Positions 16,056 through 24,963 of a DNA stretch of 51,661 nucleotides are shown piece after piece. Where the stretch lies: positions 1 through 51,661 of the forward strand of contig DXEF01000057.1 of the NCBI GenBank assembly GCA_019115085.1. The letters run 5' to 3'. The notes beneath the pieces are model-generated. The model did not search any database. It worked only from the letters and a program-made list of their open reading frames with translations, and was not told the DNA's origin. The position numbers were made by a program, and so were the translations under genes. Position 1 is the first letter of the stretch, and every line of letters begins with the position of its first letter. This DNA comes from Candidatus Agathobaculum pullicola (GTDB lineage: Bacteria; Bacillota; Clostridia; Oscillospirales; Butyricicoccaceae).

Positions 16056-16958
16056 ATGAACGAATCCGCAACCCGGCAGAAGGGCGGCATGAGAAACCTA
16101 CTGGAAAAGGTGATGCACGGCGTGTTTTTTGTCTGCGCGCTCGCGTCTATTCTTGCGGTAGCCCTGATCTGCGTTTTCCTGCTTGTCAACGGCATCCCTG
16201 CCATTGGCGAAATTGGTTTACTGGATTTCCTGACCGGCACAACCTGGAAGCCGGGCAACGATGTTTACGGTATTCTGCCGATGATTGTCGGCAGCATTTA
16301 CATTACAGCCGGCGCCATCATCATCGGCGTGCCGATTGGCCTGCTGACCGCAATTTTTATGGCATTTTATTGTCCCAAGCGCATTTACGGCGTGCTTAAG
16401 CCTTGCACCGAGCTGCTGGCAGGCATACCATCCATCGTGTACGGGTTTTTCGGCATGGTGGTTATCGTCCCGGTGGTGCTTGATGTGGCCAAATTCTGCG
16501 GCTCAAGGATATCCTCCGGCTCGACCATCCTGTCCGCGTCCATCCTGCTGGGTATCATGATCCTGCCGACCATCATCGGTGTATCCGAAGCGGCGCTGCG
16601 CGCGGTGCCGAACGCTTATTATGAGGGCGCAGTCGCCATGGGCGCCACCCATGAGCGCGCGATTTTCTCGGTCATGCTGCCGGCTGCGAAGTCGGGTGTG
16701 CTGGCCGGTATTGTGCTGGGCATCGGCCGCGCTATCGGTGAGACGATGGCGGTCATCATGGTCGCGGGCAACCAGCCGCGACTGACGGGCAGCCTGCTCA
16801 AGGGCATCCGCACGATGACGGCGAACATCGTCATTGAAATGGGCTACGCAACCGGCCTGCACCGCGAGGCGCTGATCGCCACGGGTGTGGTTTTGTTCGT
16901 GTTCATTCTGCTGATTAACCTCACCTTCTCGGTGCTCAAAAGGAGGAAGGACGCATGA
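16056..16958 (+). CDS. pstC: Phosphate ABC transporter permease PstC
   Basis: 300 residues, about six membrane helices. Membrane subunit of the PstSCAB Pi importer, pairing with PstA. The ELLAGIPSIVYGFFGMVVI segment and the EAA-type loop (EGAVAMGATHERAIFSVMLPAAKSGVLAG ... GRAIGETMAVIMVAGN) identify it. ATG at 16056 follows AAGGGG. Its stop overlaps the pstA start by four bases (ATGA). Confidence 0.96.
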   Translation: MNESATRQKGGMRNLLEKVMHGVFFVCALASILAVALICVFLLVNGIPAIGEIGLLDFLTGTTWKPGNDVYGILPMIVGSIYITAGAIIIGVPIGLLTAIFMAFYCPKRIYGVLKPCTELLAGIPSIVYGFFGMVVIVPVVLDVAKFCGSRISSGSTILSASILLGIMILPTIIGVSEAALRAVPNAYYEGAVAMGATHERAIFSVMLPAAKSGVLAGIVLGIGRAIGETMAVIMVAGNQPRLTGSLLKGIRTMTANIVIEMGYATGLHREALIATGVVLFVFILLINLTFSVLKRRKDA

Positions 16959-17839
16959 CAAGCGAAGCGACGACTGCTGTCAGAAAGGCGGCGCTCCGAA
17001 CGTCGGAAAAACGACCGCGGGTGTACGGTCGCGGCAAAGCACGCCTGCAAAAAGGGCTGGTGTACGGCGCGGCAATCCTCACCTTTGCTGTGCTGCTGTT
17101 TCTGATTGCGTACATCCTGATAAACGGCGTGCCGCATCTCAAACTATCGTTGTTTGAGTGGAAGTATAACTCGGATAACGTATCCATGATGCCGGCCATC
17201 ATCACAACCGTGGAGATGACGCTGCTTGCATTGCTGCTGGCGGTGCCGTTCGGCCTGTTCACCGCGGTGTACCTGAATGAATATGCCTCCCGCGGCAACA
17301 AACTGGTGGGTATCATTCGCATCACGACCGAGACGCTGTCCGGTATTCCGTCGATCGTTTATGGTCTGTTCGGCATGCTGTTTTTTGTCACGCAGCTGCA
17401 CTGGGGCTACTCGCTGCTCGCGGGCGCAATGACGCTGGCCATCATGATTCTGCCGCTTATCATGCGCACGGCGGAAGAAGCGCTCATCTCGGTGCCCGAT
17501 ACCTACCGCGAGGGCTCGTTCGGCCTGGGCGCAGGCCGTCTGCGCACGGTGTTCCGCATCGTGCTGCCCAGCGCGATGCCGGGTATCCTGTCCGGTATCA
17601 TTCTGGCGATTGGTCGCATCGTGGGCGAAACCGCGGCGCTGATTTTTACGGCCGGTACGATGGCGCAGATCCCGGGACTGTTCCAGTCCGGCCGTACGCT
17701 GGCTATCCACATGTATGTGCTGTCCGGCGAGGGTCTGAATATGAACGAAGCCTATGCTACAGCGGTGGTCCTGCTGGTAGTCGTGCTGCTGATGAACACC
17801 ATTTCGGCGATTGTTGCCAAAAAGCTGACCAAAAAGTAA
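16955..17839 (+). CDS. pstA: Phosphate ABC transporter permease PstA
   Basis: 294 residues. Second membrane subunit of the Pi importer. It has a basic cytoplasmic N-terminus (about 30 residues with many Arg/Lys), then about six helices, ETLSGIPSIVYGLFGMLFF and the EAA loop YREGSFGLGAGRLRTVFRIVLPSAMPGILSG...GRIVGETAALIFTAG. Translationally coupled to pstC; pstB follows after 12 bases. Confidence 0.96.
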   Translation: MTSEATTAVRKAALRTSEKRPRVYGRGKARLQKGLVYGAAILTFAVLLFLIAYILINGVPHLKLSLFEWKYNSDNVSMMPAIITTVEMTLLALLLAVPFGLFTAVYLNEYASRGNKLVGIIRITTETLSGIPSIVYGLFGMLFFVTQLHWGYSLLAGAMTLAIMILPLIMRTAEEALISVPDTYREGSFGLGAGRLRTVFRIVLPSAMPGILSGIILAIGRIVGETAALIFTAGTMAQIPGLFQSGRTLAIHMYVLSGEGLNMNEAYATAVVLLVVVLLMNTISAIVAKKLTKK

Positions 17840-17851
17840 TCGGAGGAAGCT

Positions 17852-18607
17852 ATGGAGCAGAATAAAATTGAGATTCGGGACATGAACCTCTATTACGGGG
17901 ACTTTCATGCCCTGCATGACATTGACTTGGATATCAAGGCCAATGAGATTACGGCATTCATCGGGCCGTCCGGCTGCGGCAAGTCAACGCTTTTGCGCTC
18001 ACTCAACCGCATGAACGATCTGGTGGAGGGCTGCAAGATTACGGGTGATATCCGTCTGGATGGCGAGGACATCTATCACGACTGCGACGTAAACATCTTG
18101 CGCCGCCGCGTGGGCATGGTGTTCCAGAAGCCGAATCCGTTCCCGATGTCCATTTACGACAACATCGCTTACGGTCCGCGCACGCACGGCATCAAGAGCC
18201 GTGTCAAGCTCGACGAGATCGTCGAGACTTCGCTGCGTCATGCCGCCATCTGGGACGAAACCAAGGACTGCCTGAAAAAGTCTGCGCTGTCCATGTCGGG
18301 CGGCCAGCAGCAGCGTATCTGCATCGCCCGCGCGCTTGCAGCGGATCCGGAAGTGCTGCTGATGGACGAGCCGACCTCCGCGCTCGACCCAATTTCCACC
18401 GCGAAGATTGAAGACCTTGTACTCGAGCTGAAAAAAGATTATACTATCGTTATGGTCACGCACAACATGCAGCAGGCCACCCGTGTATCCGATACCACCG
18501 CGTTTTTCCTGCTTGGAGACATGATTGAGGTGGGAGACACCGAAAAGCTGTTCTCCATGCCGGCGGATAAGCGCACCGAGGATTATATTACGGGGAGGTT
18601 TGGCTGA
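17852..18607 (+). CDS. pstB: Phosphate ABC transporter ATPase PstB
   Basis: 251 residues, standard length. Walker [13 protein letters not shown]-loop [20 protein letters not shown] (PstB-specific), signature [10 protein letters not shown], Walker [13 protein letters not shown] and the H-loop VTHNMQQA are intact. Supplies ATP hydrolysis for high-affinity Pi import. SD CGGAGGA. The stop codon overlaps the phoU start (TGATG). Confidence 0.98.
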   Translation: MEQNKIEIRDMNLYYGDFHALHDIDLDIKANEITAFIGPSGCGKSTLLRSLNRMNDLVEGCKITGDIRLDGEDIYHDCDVNILRRRVGMVFQKPNPFPMSIYDNIAYGPRTHGIKSRVKLDEIVETSLRHAAIWDETKDCLKKSALSMSGGQQQRICIARALAADPEVLLMDEPTSALDPISTAKIEDLVLELKKDYTIVMVTHNMQQATRVSDTTAFFLLGDMIEVGDTEKLFSMPADKRTEDYITGRFG

Positions 18608-19254
18608 TGAGAAACCGTTTTGAGTCCCAGCTTCTGGAGTTGAATAACGAGTTGATAGCCATGGGTGCGCTGTGCGAAAACGCGATTGCAAGCTCGGTCA
18701 AGGCGATGCTTGGCGGCGATACCCAGCTGGCCGCGTCCGCTATTCGCATCGATCAGGAGATCGACCGCAAGGAGCGCGAGATTGAGTCCATGTGCCTCAA
18801 GCTCTTGCTGCAGCAGCAGCCGGTGGCAAGCGACTTGCGCCTGATTTCGTCTGTTCTGAAGATGATTACGGATATTGAACGCATCGGCGATCAGGCGAGC
18901 GATATTGCAGAAATTGTCACCTACTTGTCCGGCGCATGCGGCCACAACCGGCATATCGAGGAAATGGCGCAGGCGACCATCAAAATGGTGACCGACAGTT
19001 TGGATGCTTTTGTGCGCCGCGACCTGACGCTTGCGTGGAGTGTCATTGAGTACGATGACGTGGTCGATCATCTGTTTGCCGAGTGCAAGAAGGATTTGAT
19101 TGCGGAAATTGCACAGAACGCGGACGACGGCGAGCGTGTGCTGGATATTCTCATGATTGCCAAGTATCTGGAGCGCATCGGGGATCACGCGACCAATATT
19201 GCCGAATGGGTGGAGTTTTCCATCACCGGCACGCACAAGGCGTCGGCTGACTGA
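18607..19254 (+). CDS. phoU: Phosphate signalling regulator PhoU
   Basis: 215 residues, all-helical, two PhoU repeats (about 8-95 and 115-205). The metal-contacting ERIGDQASDIAE and ERIGDHATNIAEW motifs are clear. PhoU links the PstSCAB transporter to the sensor kinase and keeps the Pho response off when Pi is plentiful. Coupled to pstB by a one-base overlap and located directly before phoP-phoR. Confidence 0.97.
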   Translation: MRNRFESQLLELNNELIAMGALCENAIASSVKAMLGGDTQLAASAIRIDQEIDRKEREIESMCLKLLLQQQPVASDLRLISSVLKMITDIERIGDQASDIAEIVTYLSGACGHNRHIEEMAQATIKMVTDSLDAFVRRDLTLAWSVIEYDDVVDHLFAECKKDLIAEIAQNADDGERVLDILMIAKYLERIGDHATNIAEWVEFSITGTHKASAD

Positions 19255-19289
19255 GGTGCGCATAAGCGATAAAAAAGGTTTGGAAATGC

Positions 19290-19306
19290 AGCTGCCGGGG
19301 GCAGCT
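19290..19306 (+). other. Short hairpin between phoU and phoP
   Basis: AGCTGCC / GGCAGCT with a GGG loop, ending 5 bases before the GAGGAGG ribosome binding site of phoP. There is no T-run, so a processing, stability or partial attenuation role is more likely than full termination. Confidence 0.45.
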
Positions 19307-19322
19307 TTGAGGAGGAAACGCA

Positions 19323-20009
19323 ATGATTTATTGCGTGGAGGACGATGCAGGTATTCGGGAGCTGGTCGTCTATACACTGCAAAACACGGGCATGCAAGCC
19401 CGTGGGTTGGAGGACGGCAGCGCGCTGTTTGCGGCGCTGCGTGAGAAAAAGCCGCAGCTGATCCTGTTGGATATTATGCTGCCGGGGGAGGATGGCATCA
19501 GCATCCTGCGCCGGCTGCGCCAAACACAGGAGACGGCCGATATCCCGGTCATTCTGCTGACGGCGAAAAACACGGAATATGACAAGGTGGTCGGGCTGGA
19601 CAGCGGTGCGGACGATTATGTCGCCAAGCCCTTCGGCATGATGGAGCTGGTGGCGCGTATCCGCGCGGTGCTGCGCCGCACGCAGACCGAGCCGGGCGGC
19701 GCAGAGGACGCCCGGCTGTTGGTCGCTGGGGATATTTGCGTGGATGAGCGCGCGCACAGCGTATTTGTCGGGGAGCAAGAGGTGCAGCTGACGCTCAAGG
19801 AGTACCAGCTGCTGCGTCTGCTGATGAAAAACCGCGGCGCGGTGCTCACGCGCGATGTGCTGCTGGAGAATATTTGGGGCTATGGAAACGAGAGCGAAAC
19901 CCGCACGGTCGATGTGCATATCCGTACCCTGCGGCAAAAGCTGGGCGCGGCGGGTTCGATGATTGAAACCGTGCGCGGCGTGGGCTACCGTATGGGAGAG
20001 CACGCATGA
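19323..20009 (+). CDS. phoP: Phosphate-regulon response regulator PhoP/PhoB
   Basis: 228 residues, OmpR family. Receiver domain with acidic residues near the N-terminus (VEDDAG), phospho-acceptor D50 in LILLDIMLPG, LLTAK and AKPFG; the winged-helix domain ends RGVGYRMGEH. Its place between phoU and a PAS-containing kinase makes it the PhoP/PhoB orthologue. It likely activates its own operon through the repeats at 14995-15028. Overlaps phoR by 4 bases. Confidence 0.93.
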   Translation: MIYCVEDDAGIRELVVYTLQNTGMQARGLEDGSALFAALREKKPQLILLDIMLPGEDGISILRRLRQTQETADIPVILLTAKNTEYDKVVGLDSGADDYVAKPFGMMELVARIRAVLRRTQTEPGGAEDARLLVAGDICVDERAHSVFVGEQEVQLTLKEYQLLRLLMKNRGAVLTRDVLLENIWGYGNESETRTVDVHIRTLRQKLGAAGSMIETVRGVGYRMGEHA

Positions 20010-21661
20010 GAAAGCGCGTTTTCAGCAGTATTTTCCTCACCGCGCTGGTCACGCTGGCCGTAACCGTATCCCTGCTGCTGATGGCGGTGCATTCCGGGCT
20101 GTCGCAGGATTTGCGGGAGCGGCTGAGCGAGGAGTGCAACTATATCGCCGCGGCAGCGGTGTCCGGAGAGCAACAGGAACTGCAGCATATCGGCAGCGTA
20201 TATGCCGACCGGATTACGCTGGTCGATACGGACGGCACAGTGCTGTATGACAACAAGAGCGACGCGGCGCAAATGGAAAACCATGCTTCACGTCCGGAAA
20301 TTGCCGAGGCATTGGAAAAGGGCGTGGGAGAGTCCAGCCGCCTGTCCGATACATTGGCTGAGCAGACCGCTTACTATGCGATCCGGCTGGCGGACGGCAC
20401 AGTGCTGCGCGTCTCCTCGACGGCGGACAGCGCGTTCGGCGCGTTATCGTCCGCGTCGCCGTGGATTGTGCTGATTGTGCTGCTGGCGCTGCTGGTAGCG
20501 GCGTTGCTGGCAAGCTGGCTGACCCATGTGTTTCTCGAGCCGATTGTGGCGCTTGATCTGCATGAGCCGCTCAAAAATGATGCGTATGATGAGTTGTCGC
20601 CGCTGCTGCACCGGATGGATAAGCAGAACCGTAAGATAGAGTCACAGCTGGGTGAACTCAAACGGCGGCAGGCGGAATTTGACGATATCACCGCCCGTAT
20701 GGACGAGGGACTGGTGCTGTTTTCCGCCGCGGGCGATATCTTGTTTGCGAACCGTGCAGTGCGTGTCCTGTTTCCCAATGACAGCGCGGCCGGCGGTTAC
20801 ATGACGTTGTGCCGCGATGCGGAGTATATCCGCGTGGTGGAAAGGGCGCTCAGCGGCAAAAGCGCGCACGGACGAATGGAAAAGGACGGGCGTGTGTACG
20901 CGCTGACGGCAAGCTCGGTTGCCGGCGCAGGACAGAGCCATGCGGCGGTGTTGTTTGTGGTGGATGTCACCGAGCGCGAGCAGGCAGAGCGCCAGAGACA
21001 GGAGTTTACGGCGAATGTTTCGCACGAACTGAAAACCCCGCTGACCAGCATCATGGGCTTTGCGGAAATCATCGAAAACGGTATCGTTCGTGCGGAGGAT
21101 ATCGGTCGGTTTGCGGGCAAAATCCGGGGGGAAGCCCTGCGCCTGCTGACGCTCATCGAGGACATCATTCGGCTGTCCCAGCTGGACGAGGGTTTATCCG
21201 TACCGTTTGAGCCCGTTGAACTGTCTGCGCTGTGCGGCACGGTGTGCGACCGGCTCGCACACAAGGCGGCCGCGCACAAGATAACCTTGCATCTGACTGG
21301 TAAGCCGGTTACGGTGTCCGGTGAGCGGCGCACGCTTGAGCAGATGGTTTTTAATCTGGCGGACAATGCTATCGCATATAATAAGCCGCATGGAACGGTG
21401 ACAATCCAAACGGGAGAGGAAAACGGTGTGCCGTTTGTGCGCGTGTCGGATACCGGTATCGGTATCGCGCCCGCCGACCAGCCGCGCGTGTTCGAGCGGT
21501 TTTACCGCGTGGATAAGAGCCACAGCAAGCAGACCGGCGGCACCGGTCTTGGCCTGTCGATTGTCAAGCACGGTGCGGCGCTGCACCACGCGCAGATCGA
21601 TCTGCACAGCACACTGGGTCAGGGAACCGAAATTACGCTGCGCTTTCCTAAAGCAGACTAA
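20006..21661 (+). CDS. phoR: Phosphate sensor histidine kinase PhoR
   Basis: 551 residues. N-terminal membrane segment (about 7-29), a ~120-residue extracytoplasmic loop, a second membrane segment (about 150-172), a linker, a PAS domain (about 215-325), H-box ANVSHELKTPLTSIMGFAE with His340, then the ATPase domain (NLADNAIAYN, DTGIGIAP, GGTGLGLSIV). Autophosphorylates and controls PhoP. Full-length PhoR architecture; last gene of the seven-gene pst-pho operon. Confidence 0.95.
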   Translation: MRKRVFSSIFLTALVTLAVTVSLLLMAVHSGLSQDLRERLSEECNYIAAAAVSGEQQELQHIGSVYADRITLVDTDGTVLYDNKSDAAQMENHASRPEIAEALEKGVGESSRLSDTLAEQTAYYAIRLADGTVLRVSSTADSAFGALSSASPWIVLIVLLALLVAALLASWLTHVFLEPIVALDLHEPLKNDAYDELSPLLHRMDKQNRKIESQLGELKRRQAEFDDITARMDEGLVLFSAAGDILFANRAVRVLFPNDSAAGGYMTLCRDAEYIRVVERALSGKSAHGRMEKDGRVYALTASSVAGAGQSHAAVLFVVDVTEREQAERQRQEFTANVSHELKTPLTSIMGFAEIIENGIVRAEDIGRFAGKIRGEALRLLTLIEDIIRLSQLDEGLSVPFEPVELSALCGTVCDRLAHKAAAHKITLHLTGKPVTVSGERRTLEQMVFNLADNAIAYNKPHGTVTIQTGEENGVPFVRVSDTGIGIAPADQPRVFERFYRVDKSHSKQTGGTGLGLSIVKHGAALHHAQIDLHSTLGQGTEITLRFPKAD

Positions 21662-21681
21662 GGCTATACCGCGCGATTTGA

Positions 21682-21747
21682 TAATAATGCTCCTTTTATG
21701 AAAGACGGCGAGCTAAAACGCTGTCAATCATAAAAGGAGCATTGTTA
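21682..21747. repeat. Long inverted repeat downstream of phoR
   Basis: AATGCTCCTTTTATGA (21686-21701) and TCATAAAAGGAGCATT (21728-21743) are perfect complements. Pairing extends outward to about 20 bp with one wobble. The 26-base loop has its own GCG/CGC pair. The 3' arm contains AAAGGAG and reaches the A of the ATG of the ORF at 21747. No T-run follows, so it is not a standard terminator. Confidence 0.85.
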
Positions 21748-21848
21748 TGTCCAAACAAAGGGGATTGCGTATAGCAAAACAGAAAAATGGTGTGCGGAAG
21801 GTCAAAGATAAATTCAGCAAGTATGCGGCAGGACGGCTGAAAAAATGA
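21747..21848 (+). CDS. 33-residue strongly basic peptide, unknown
   Basis: Small ORF: ATG at 21747, TGA at 21846-21848. 13 of 33 residues are Lys or Arg and only one (Asp21) is acidic. The sequence begins MSKQRGLRIAKQKN and ends YAAGRLKK. AAAGGAG lies 7 bases before the ATG, a good ribosome binding site, but that site and the start codon are inside the 20-bp inverted repeat. No hydrophobic helix, no signal peptide. I recognise no family; a nucleic-acid-binding or antimicrobial-type peptide is possible. It may also be a chance ORF. Confidence 0.5.
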   Translation: MSKQRGLRIAKQKNGVRKVKDKFSKYAAGRLKK

Positions 21849-21865
21849 GAAGGAACACGCATGTA

Positions 21866-22558
21866 TCAAAGCTCGGCAACTGTAATAACGCCCTCGGTTG
21901 CACTAATCCAGTTGATCAGTGTGTTGATTGGGCATTTTCGATGCAGCCGCAGAGAGAAAATCGCGCAGGCATTGTGGCTTTCGCTGCCCGAGGCGCGTGT
22001 GATCTCAATGTCCATAATGGTCAGATTGTGTTGCCGGAAAAGCTGTAGCACACGCTCCAGACAGGTTTTGTCAGCGTATTCCATGTAGAGATTGACTTCC
22101 GGAACATGATCGAGAATACGGTATTCGATGCGTGAAAAGATGATCTCCGCTACCAGCACCAGCACCGTGGCACAGATACCGCCCTCGTAGAAGCCGGCAC
22201 CCAGCGCAAGGCCGATGATGGCGGCCGTCCACAGCCCGGCAGCGGTTGTCAGGCCTTTGACGCGTTGCCGCCGCGTGACAATGATGGTGCCCGCGCCAAT
22301 AAAGCCGATGCCTGCCACAACCTGTGCGCCCATGCGGGACATATCGGTATAGTAATGCAGGTTAAGATAGAGAAACTGACTGGTCATCGTGGTTATGGAT
22401 GCGCCCAAACAAATCAGGATATGCGTCCGGAAGCCCGCCGGACGGCGTTTATAGGCACGCTCAATGCCGATCAGCCCGCCGCACAGCACCGAAAGCAGCA
22501 TGCGCAGCGTGATTGAAGCCAGCGTAATGTCGCGCAGGCCGTCAAAAATGGGTAGCAT
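21866..22558 (-). CDS. MgtC/SapB family membrane protein (second of pair)
   Basis: 230 residues. The N-terminal MgtC domain (about 1-135, four to five helices) contains GGLIGIERAYKRRPAGFRTHIL and GIGFIGAGTI, both family signatures. A cytoplasmic C-terminal domain (about 145-230) resembles an ACT-like fold. MgtC proteins aid growth at low Mg2+ and, in Salmonella, inhibit ATP synthase. Convergent with phoR. Its start is 12 bases after the stop of the first mgtC-like gene, so the two are cotranscribed. Confidence 0.9.
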   Translation of the reverse strand: MLPIFDGLRDITLASITLRMLLSVLCGGLIGIERAYKRRPAGFRTHILICLGASITTMTSQFLYLNLHYYTDMSRMGAQVVAGIGFIGAGTIIVTRRQRVKGLTTAAGLWTAAIIGLALGAGFYEGGICATVLVLVAEIIFSRIEYRILDHVPEVNLYMEYADKTCLERVLQLFRQHNLTIMDIEITRASGSESHNACAIFSLRLHRKCPINTLINWISATEGVITVAEL

Positions 22559-22570
22559 GAACGATCCTCC

Positions 22571-23296
22571 TTAAAATTCGTCAATGGTGTAAACGCTGTC
22601 AAGCTCGGCGATGGCGGTCAGAATACGGGTGTGCGGCTGCTTTTGCTTTAGATGAATGGAAAAAACCGCGCTCGGGTTTTTGGAGCCTTCCGCGCCGCTG
22701 CGGTTGATATCCACATCGCAGATCTGCGCGCCCTGCTCCTTGATGCGGTTGATGATCGTGCCGATGTTGTCAAGGGAGTGAAATTCCACATAGATGTTGA
22801 TGAAGCGGGCGCGCTCAATCAGCATGTTTTCGATGATGGGCAGAAAGCGCATGCTCAGGAACATCAGCAGCACGCACAGGATGACACATTCGTAAAAGCC
22901 TGCGCCGATGGCCAGCCCCATGCAGGCGGACGCCCACAGACCGGCGGCGGTTGTCAGGCCCTTGATCGCTTGGCGGCCCGTGACCAGAATGGTGCCCGCG
23001 CCCAGAAAACCAATACCGTTGATGACTTGTGCGCCGAAGCGCGAAACATCGGTGCGCTGCCCGATGGACTCTGCCAGCGAGGGCCAGTGCAAATCCAGTG
23101 CGATGCTCTCGTATTGACCGAGCAGCATGGTCAGCGCGGCGCCCAGACAGACCAGCATATAGGTGCGGAATCCGGCTGGACGGCGCTTGCGTCCGCGCTC
23201 CAGACCGAGCAGGCCGCCGCTGATCATGGCAAGGGCCAGCCGAAAGAATAGGGAGACCGCATTAAGTTCGCGCATATACGACAAGAGTTCATACAA
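22571..23296 (-). CDS. MgtC/SapB family membrane protein (first of pair)
   Basis: 241 residues if read from the TTG at 23296-23294. It is paralogous to the downstream gene: GGLLGLERGRKRRPAGFRTYMLVCLGA and NGIGFLGAGTILV, then a similar C-terminal domain (INIYVEFHSLDNIGTII). I prefer the TTG because AGGTGAGG lies 9 bases upstream and because, in the alignment with the paralogue, it falls exactly at that protein's Met1. An ATG seven codons later (23275) is the alternative. It follows the DUF1667 gene on the same strand after about 60 bases. Confidence 0.87.
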   Translation of the reverse strand: MYELLSYMRELNAVSLFFRLALAMISGGLLGLERGRKRRPAGFRTYMLVCLGAALTMLLGQYESIALDLHWPSLAESIGQRTDVSRFGAQVINGIGFLGAGTILVTGRQAIKGLTTAAGLWASACMGLAIGAGFYECVILCVLLMFLSMRFLPIIENMLIERARFINIYVEFHSLDNIGTIINRIKEQGAQICDVDINRSGAEGSKNPSAVFSIHLKQKQPHTRILTAIAELDSVYTIDEF

Positions 23297-23359
23297 TTCG
23301 GGTAACCTCACCTTTCTGCATTGATGTGGCAGTGCTCCAGTGGGGGAGAGCATGCCGGG

Positions 23360-23704
23360 TTAAAGTGTTTTGGTGGCGACGATGTTGACATCCGTGTCCA
23401 AAATATGGGCGGCCAGCACCTGACCGACCTTGATCGGCGCCTGTACGTCCAGTGTGTTGATCAGTCGCATGCAGTCAAACATTTTCTCCTTGGGCAGCGG
23501 CTTGTCGGTCTTGACCGGAAGGCGCGGGATTGCGGCACCCTGCACGCGCACGGTTGAAGTAATGATGCGAACGGGGTGCAGCAGCTCGCTGCGGGCATAT
23601 TCCGCGCCGCGCGGACAGGCGTTGCCGGTTACAGCAAAGTCATTATCCTCGTCCACTGTGAGGTGACAGCCCTTGGGGCAGGTGATGCAGATTAGGTTGG
23701 TCAT
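23360..23704 (-). CDS. DUF1667 protein (glycerol-3-phosphate dehydrogenase-associated)
   Basis: 114 residues. N-terminal CITCPKGCHL and later NACPRGAEYA give four Cys placed like a small iron-sulfur or metal site. The family (DUF1667) is almost always the third gene of a GlpA-GlpB-like set in Firmicutes, as here, and may act as the electron-transfer or quinone-linking subunit; this is inferred from context. Starts by ATGA overlap with the upstream oxidoreductase. Confidence 0.88.
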   Translation of the reverse strand: MTNLICITCPKGCHLTVDEDNDFAVTGNACPRGAEYARSELLHPVRIITSTVRVQGAAIPRLPVKTDKPLPKEKMFDCMRLINTLDVQAPIKVGQVLAAHILDTDVNIVATKTL

Positions 23705-24963
23705 GCCTGTGCCTCCTCAATTGCAATCGTAACCGTGCCCTTGGCCTTGGCCAGCAGAGCGCACGGCAGCTTGATGTTTTCCATTTCGCCCGGCGCCATG
23801 TGCTCACGCGGGAAAGCGGCGATCTGCGCGCCGGTCTCATCGGTGATCACGATGCGGCTGCTGCCGCAGATGGCGCGCACACGGAAGAATACGTCGACCG
23901 TCTTGTAATCCGTGTCCTTGTGGATATGCTGCGGCACAGTGTAGCCCACCAGATTGCCGTTTTTCAGCTCGATCACATCATCCGTCGCAGCGCGCTGGCC
24001 GCGACAGTATGCGGCGGCGGCGCGGCCCGCCCGGGCGGCCTCCGCGGTGACGAAATCGACCAAATCATGTACGTGCAGTACGTTGCCGCAGGCAAATACC
24101 CCGGGCAGAGAGGTTTGCATATTTTCAAAGACAACCGGGCCGTTGGTGCGTGCGTCCATTTGGATGTTCGCCCCGCGCGACAGCTCGTTTTCCGGAATCA
24201 GGCCGACCGACAGCAGCACGGTGTCGCAGTCGAAGGTCATTTCGGTGCCGGGGATGGGGCGGCGGTCGGGGCCGACCTTGGAGACGATGACCCGCTCGAC
24301 ACGGTCGCGGCCCTGAATGTCGGTAATCGTGTGGGACAGATAAAGCGGGATGTCAAAGTCGTGCAGACACTGCACGATATTGCGCATCAGACCGCCCGAA
24401 TAGGGCATTACCTCGACACAGGCGAGCACCTTGGCGCCTTCGAGCGTCATCCGGCGCGCTATAATCAGGCCGATGTCGCCCGAGCCCAGAATAAGCACCC
24501 GTTTGCCGACCATATAGCCCTCGATATTCAGATACCGCTGTGCGGTGCCCGCGGTGAACACGCCTGCCGGACGGGTGCCCGGAATGGCGATAGCACCGCG
24601 CGTGCGTTCGCGGCAGCCCATGGCCAGCACGACGGCCTGTGCCTGCAACACTTCATAGCCGCCTGCCGCGGAGACGAGATGAATCTGCTTGTCGGGCGTG
24701 ATGTCGAGCACCATCGTGTCCAGTCGCACGTCTACGCCGGTCTGGCCGACCATGTCGATAAAGTGGCCGGCATATTCCGGGCCGGTCAGTTCCTCATGGA
24801 AGTAGTGCAGGCCGAAGCCGCTGTGGATGCACTGGTTGAGGATGCCGCCCAGTTCGCGGTCGCGTTCGACAATACAAACCGAGCGGCAGCCGTCCTCCCA
24901 CGCGGCCTGTGCCGCGCTCAGGCCGGCAGGGCCGCCGCCAATGATGACAAGATCGTAATTCAT
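23701..24963 (-). CDS. NAD(P)/FAD-dependent oxidoreductase (GlpB-like)
   Basis: 420 residues. N-terminal FAD-binding motif LVIIGGGPAGLSAAQAA, a second dinucleotide-binding motif (KRVLILGSGDIGLIIARR) and a C-terminal FACGNVLHVHDLVDFVTAEAARAG typical of pyridine nucleotide-disulfide-type oxidoreductases. Middle gene of the GlpA-like/GlpB-like/DUF1667 trio; likely passes electrons from glycerol 3-phosphate oxidation to NAD or another acceptor. ATG at 24963 overlaps the upstream stop (ATGA). Confidence 0.88.
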   Translation of the reverse strand: MNYDLVIIGGGPAGLSAAQAAWEDGCRSVCIVERDRELGGILNQCIHSGFGLHYFHEELTGPEYAGHFIDMVGQTGVDVRLDTMVLDITPDKQIHLVSAAGGYEVLQAQAVVLAMGCRERTRGAIAIPGTRPAGVFTAGTAQRYLNIEGYMVGKRVLILGSGDIGLIIARRMTLEGAKVLACVEVMPYSGGLMRNIVQCLHDFDIPLYLSHTITDIQGRDRVERVIVSKVGPDRRPIPGTEMTFDCDTVLLSVGLIPENELSRGANIQMDARTNGPVVFENMQTSLPGVFACGNVLHVHDLVDFVTAEAARAGRAAAAYCRGQRAATDDVIELKNGNLVGYTVPQHIHKDTDYKTVDVFFRVRAICGSSRIVITDETGAQIAAFPREHMAPGEMENIKLPCALLAKAKGTVTIAIEEAQA

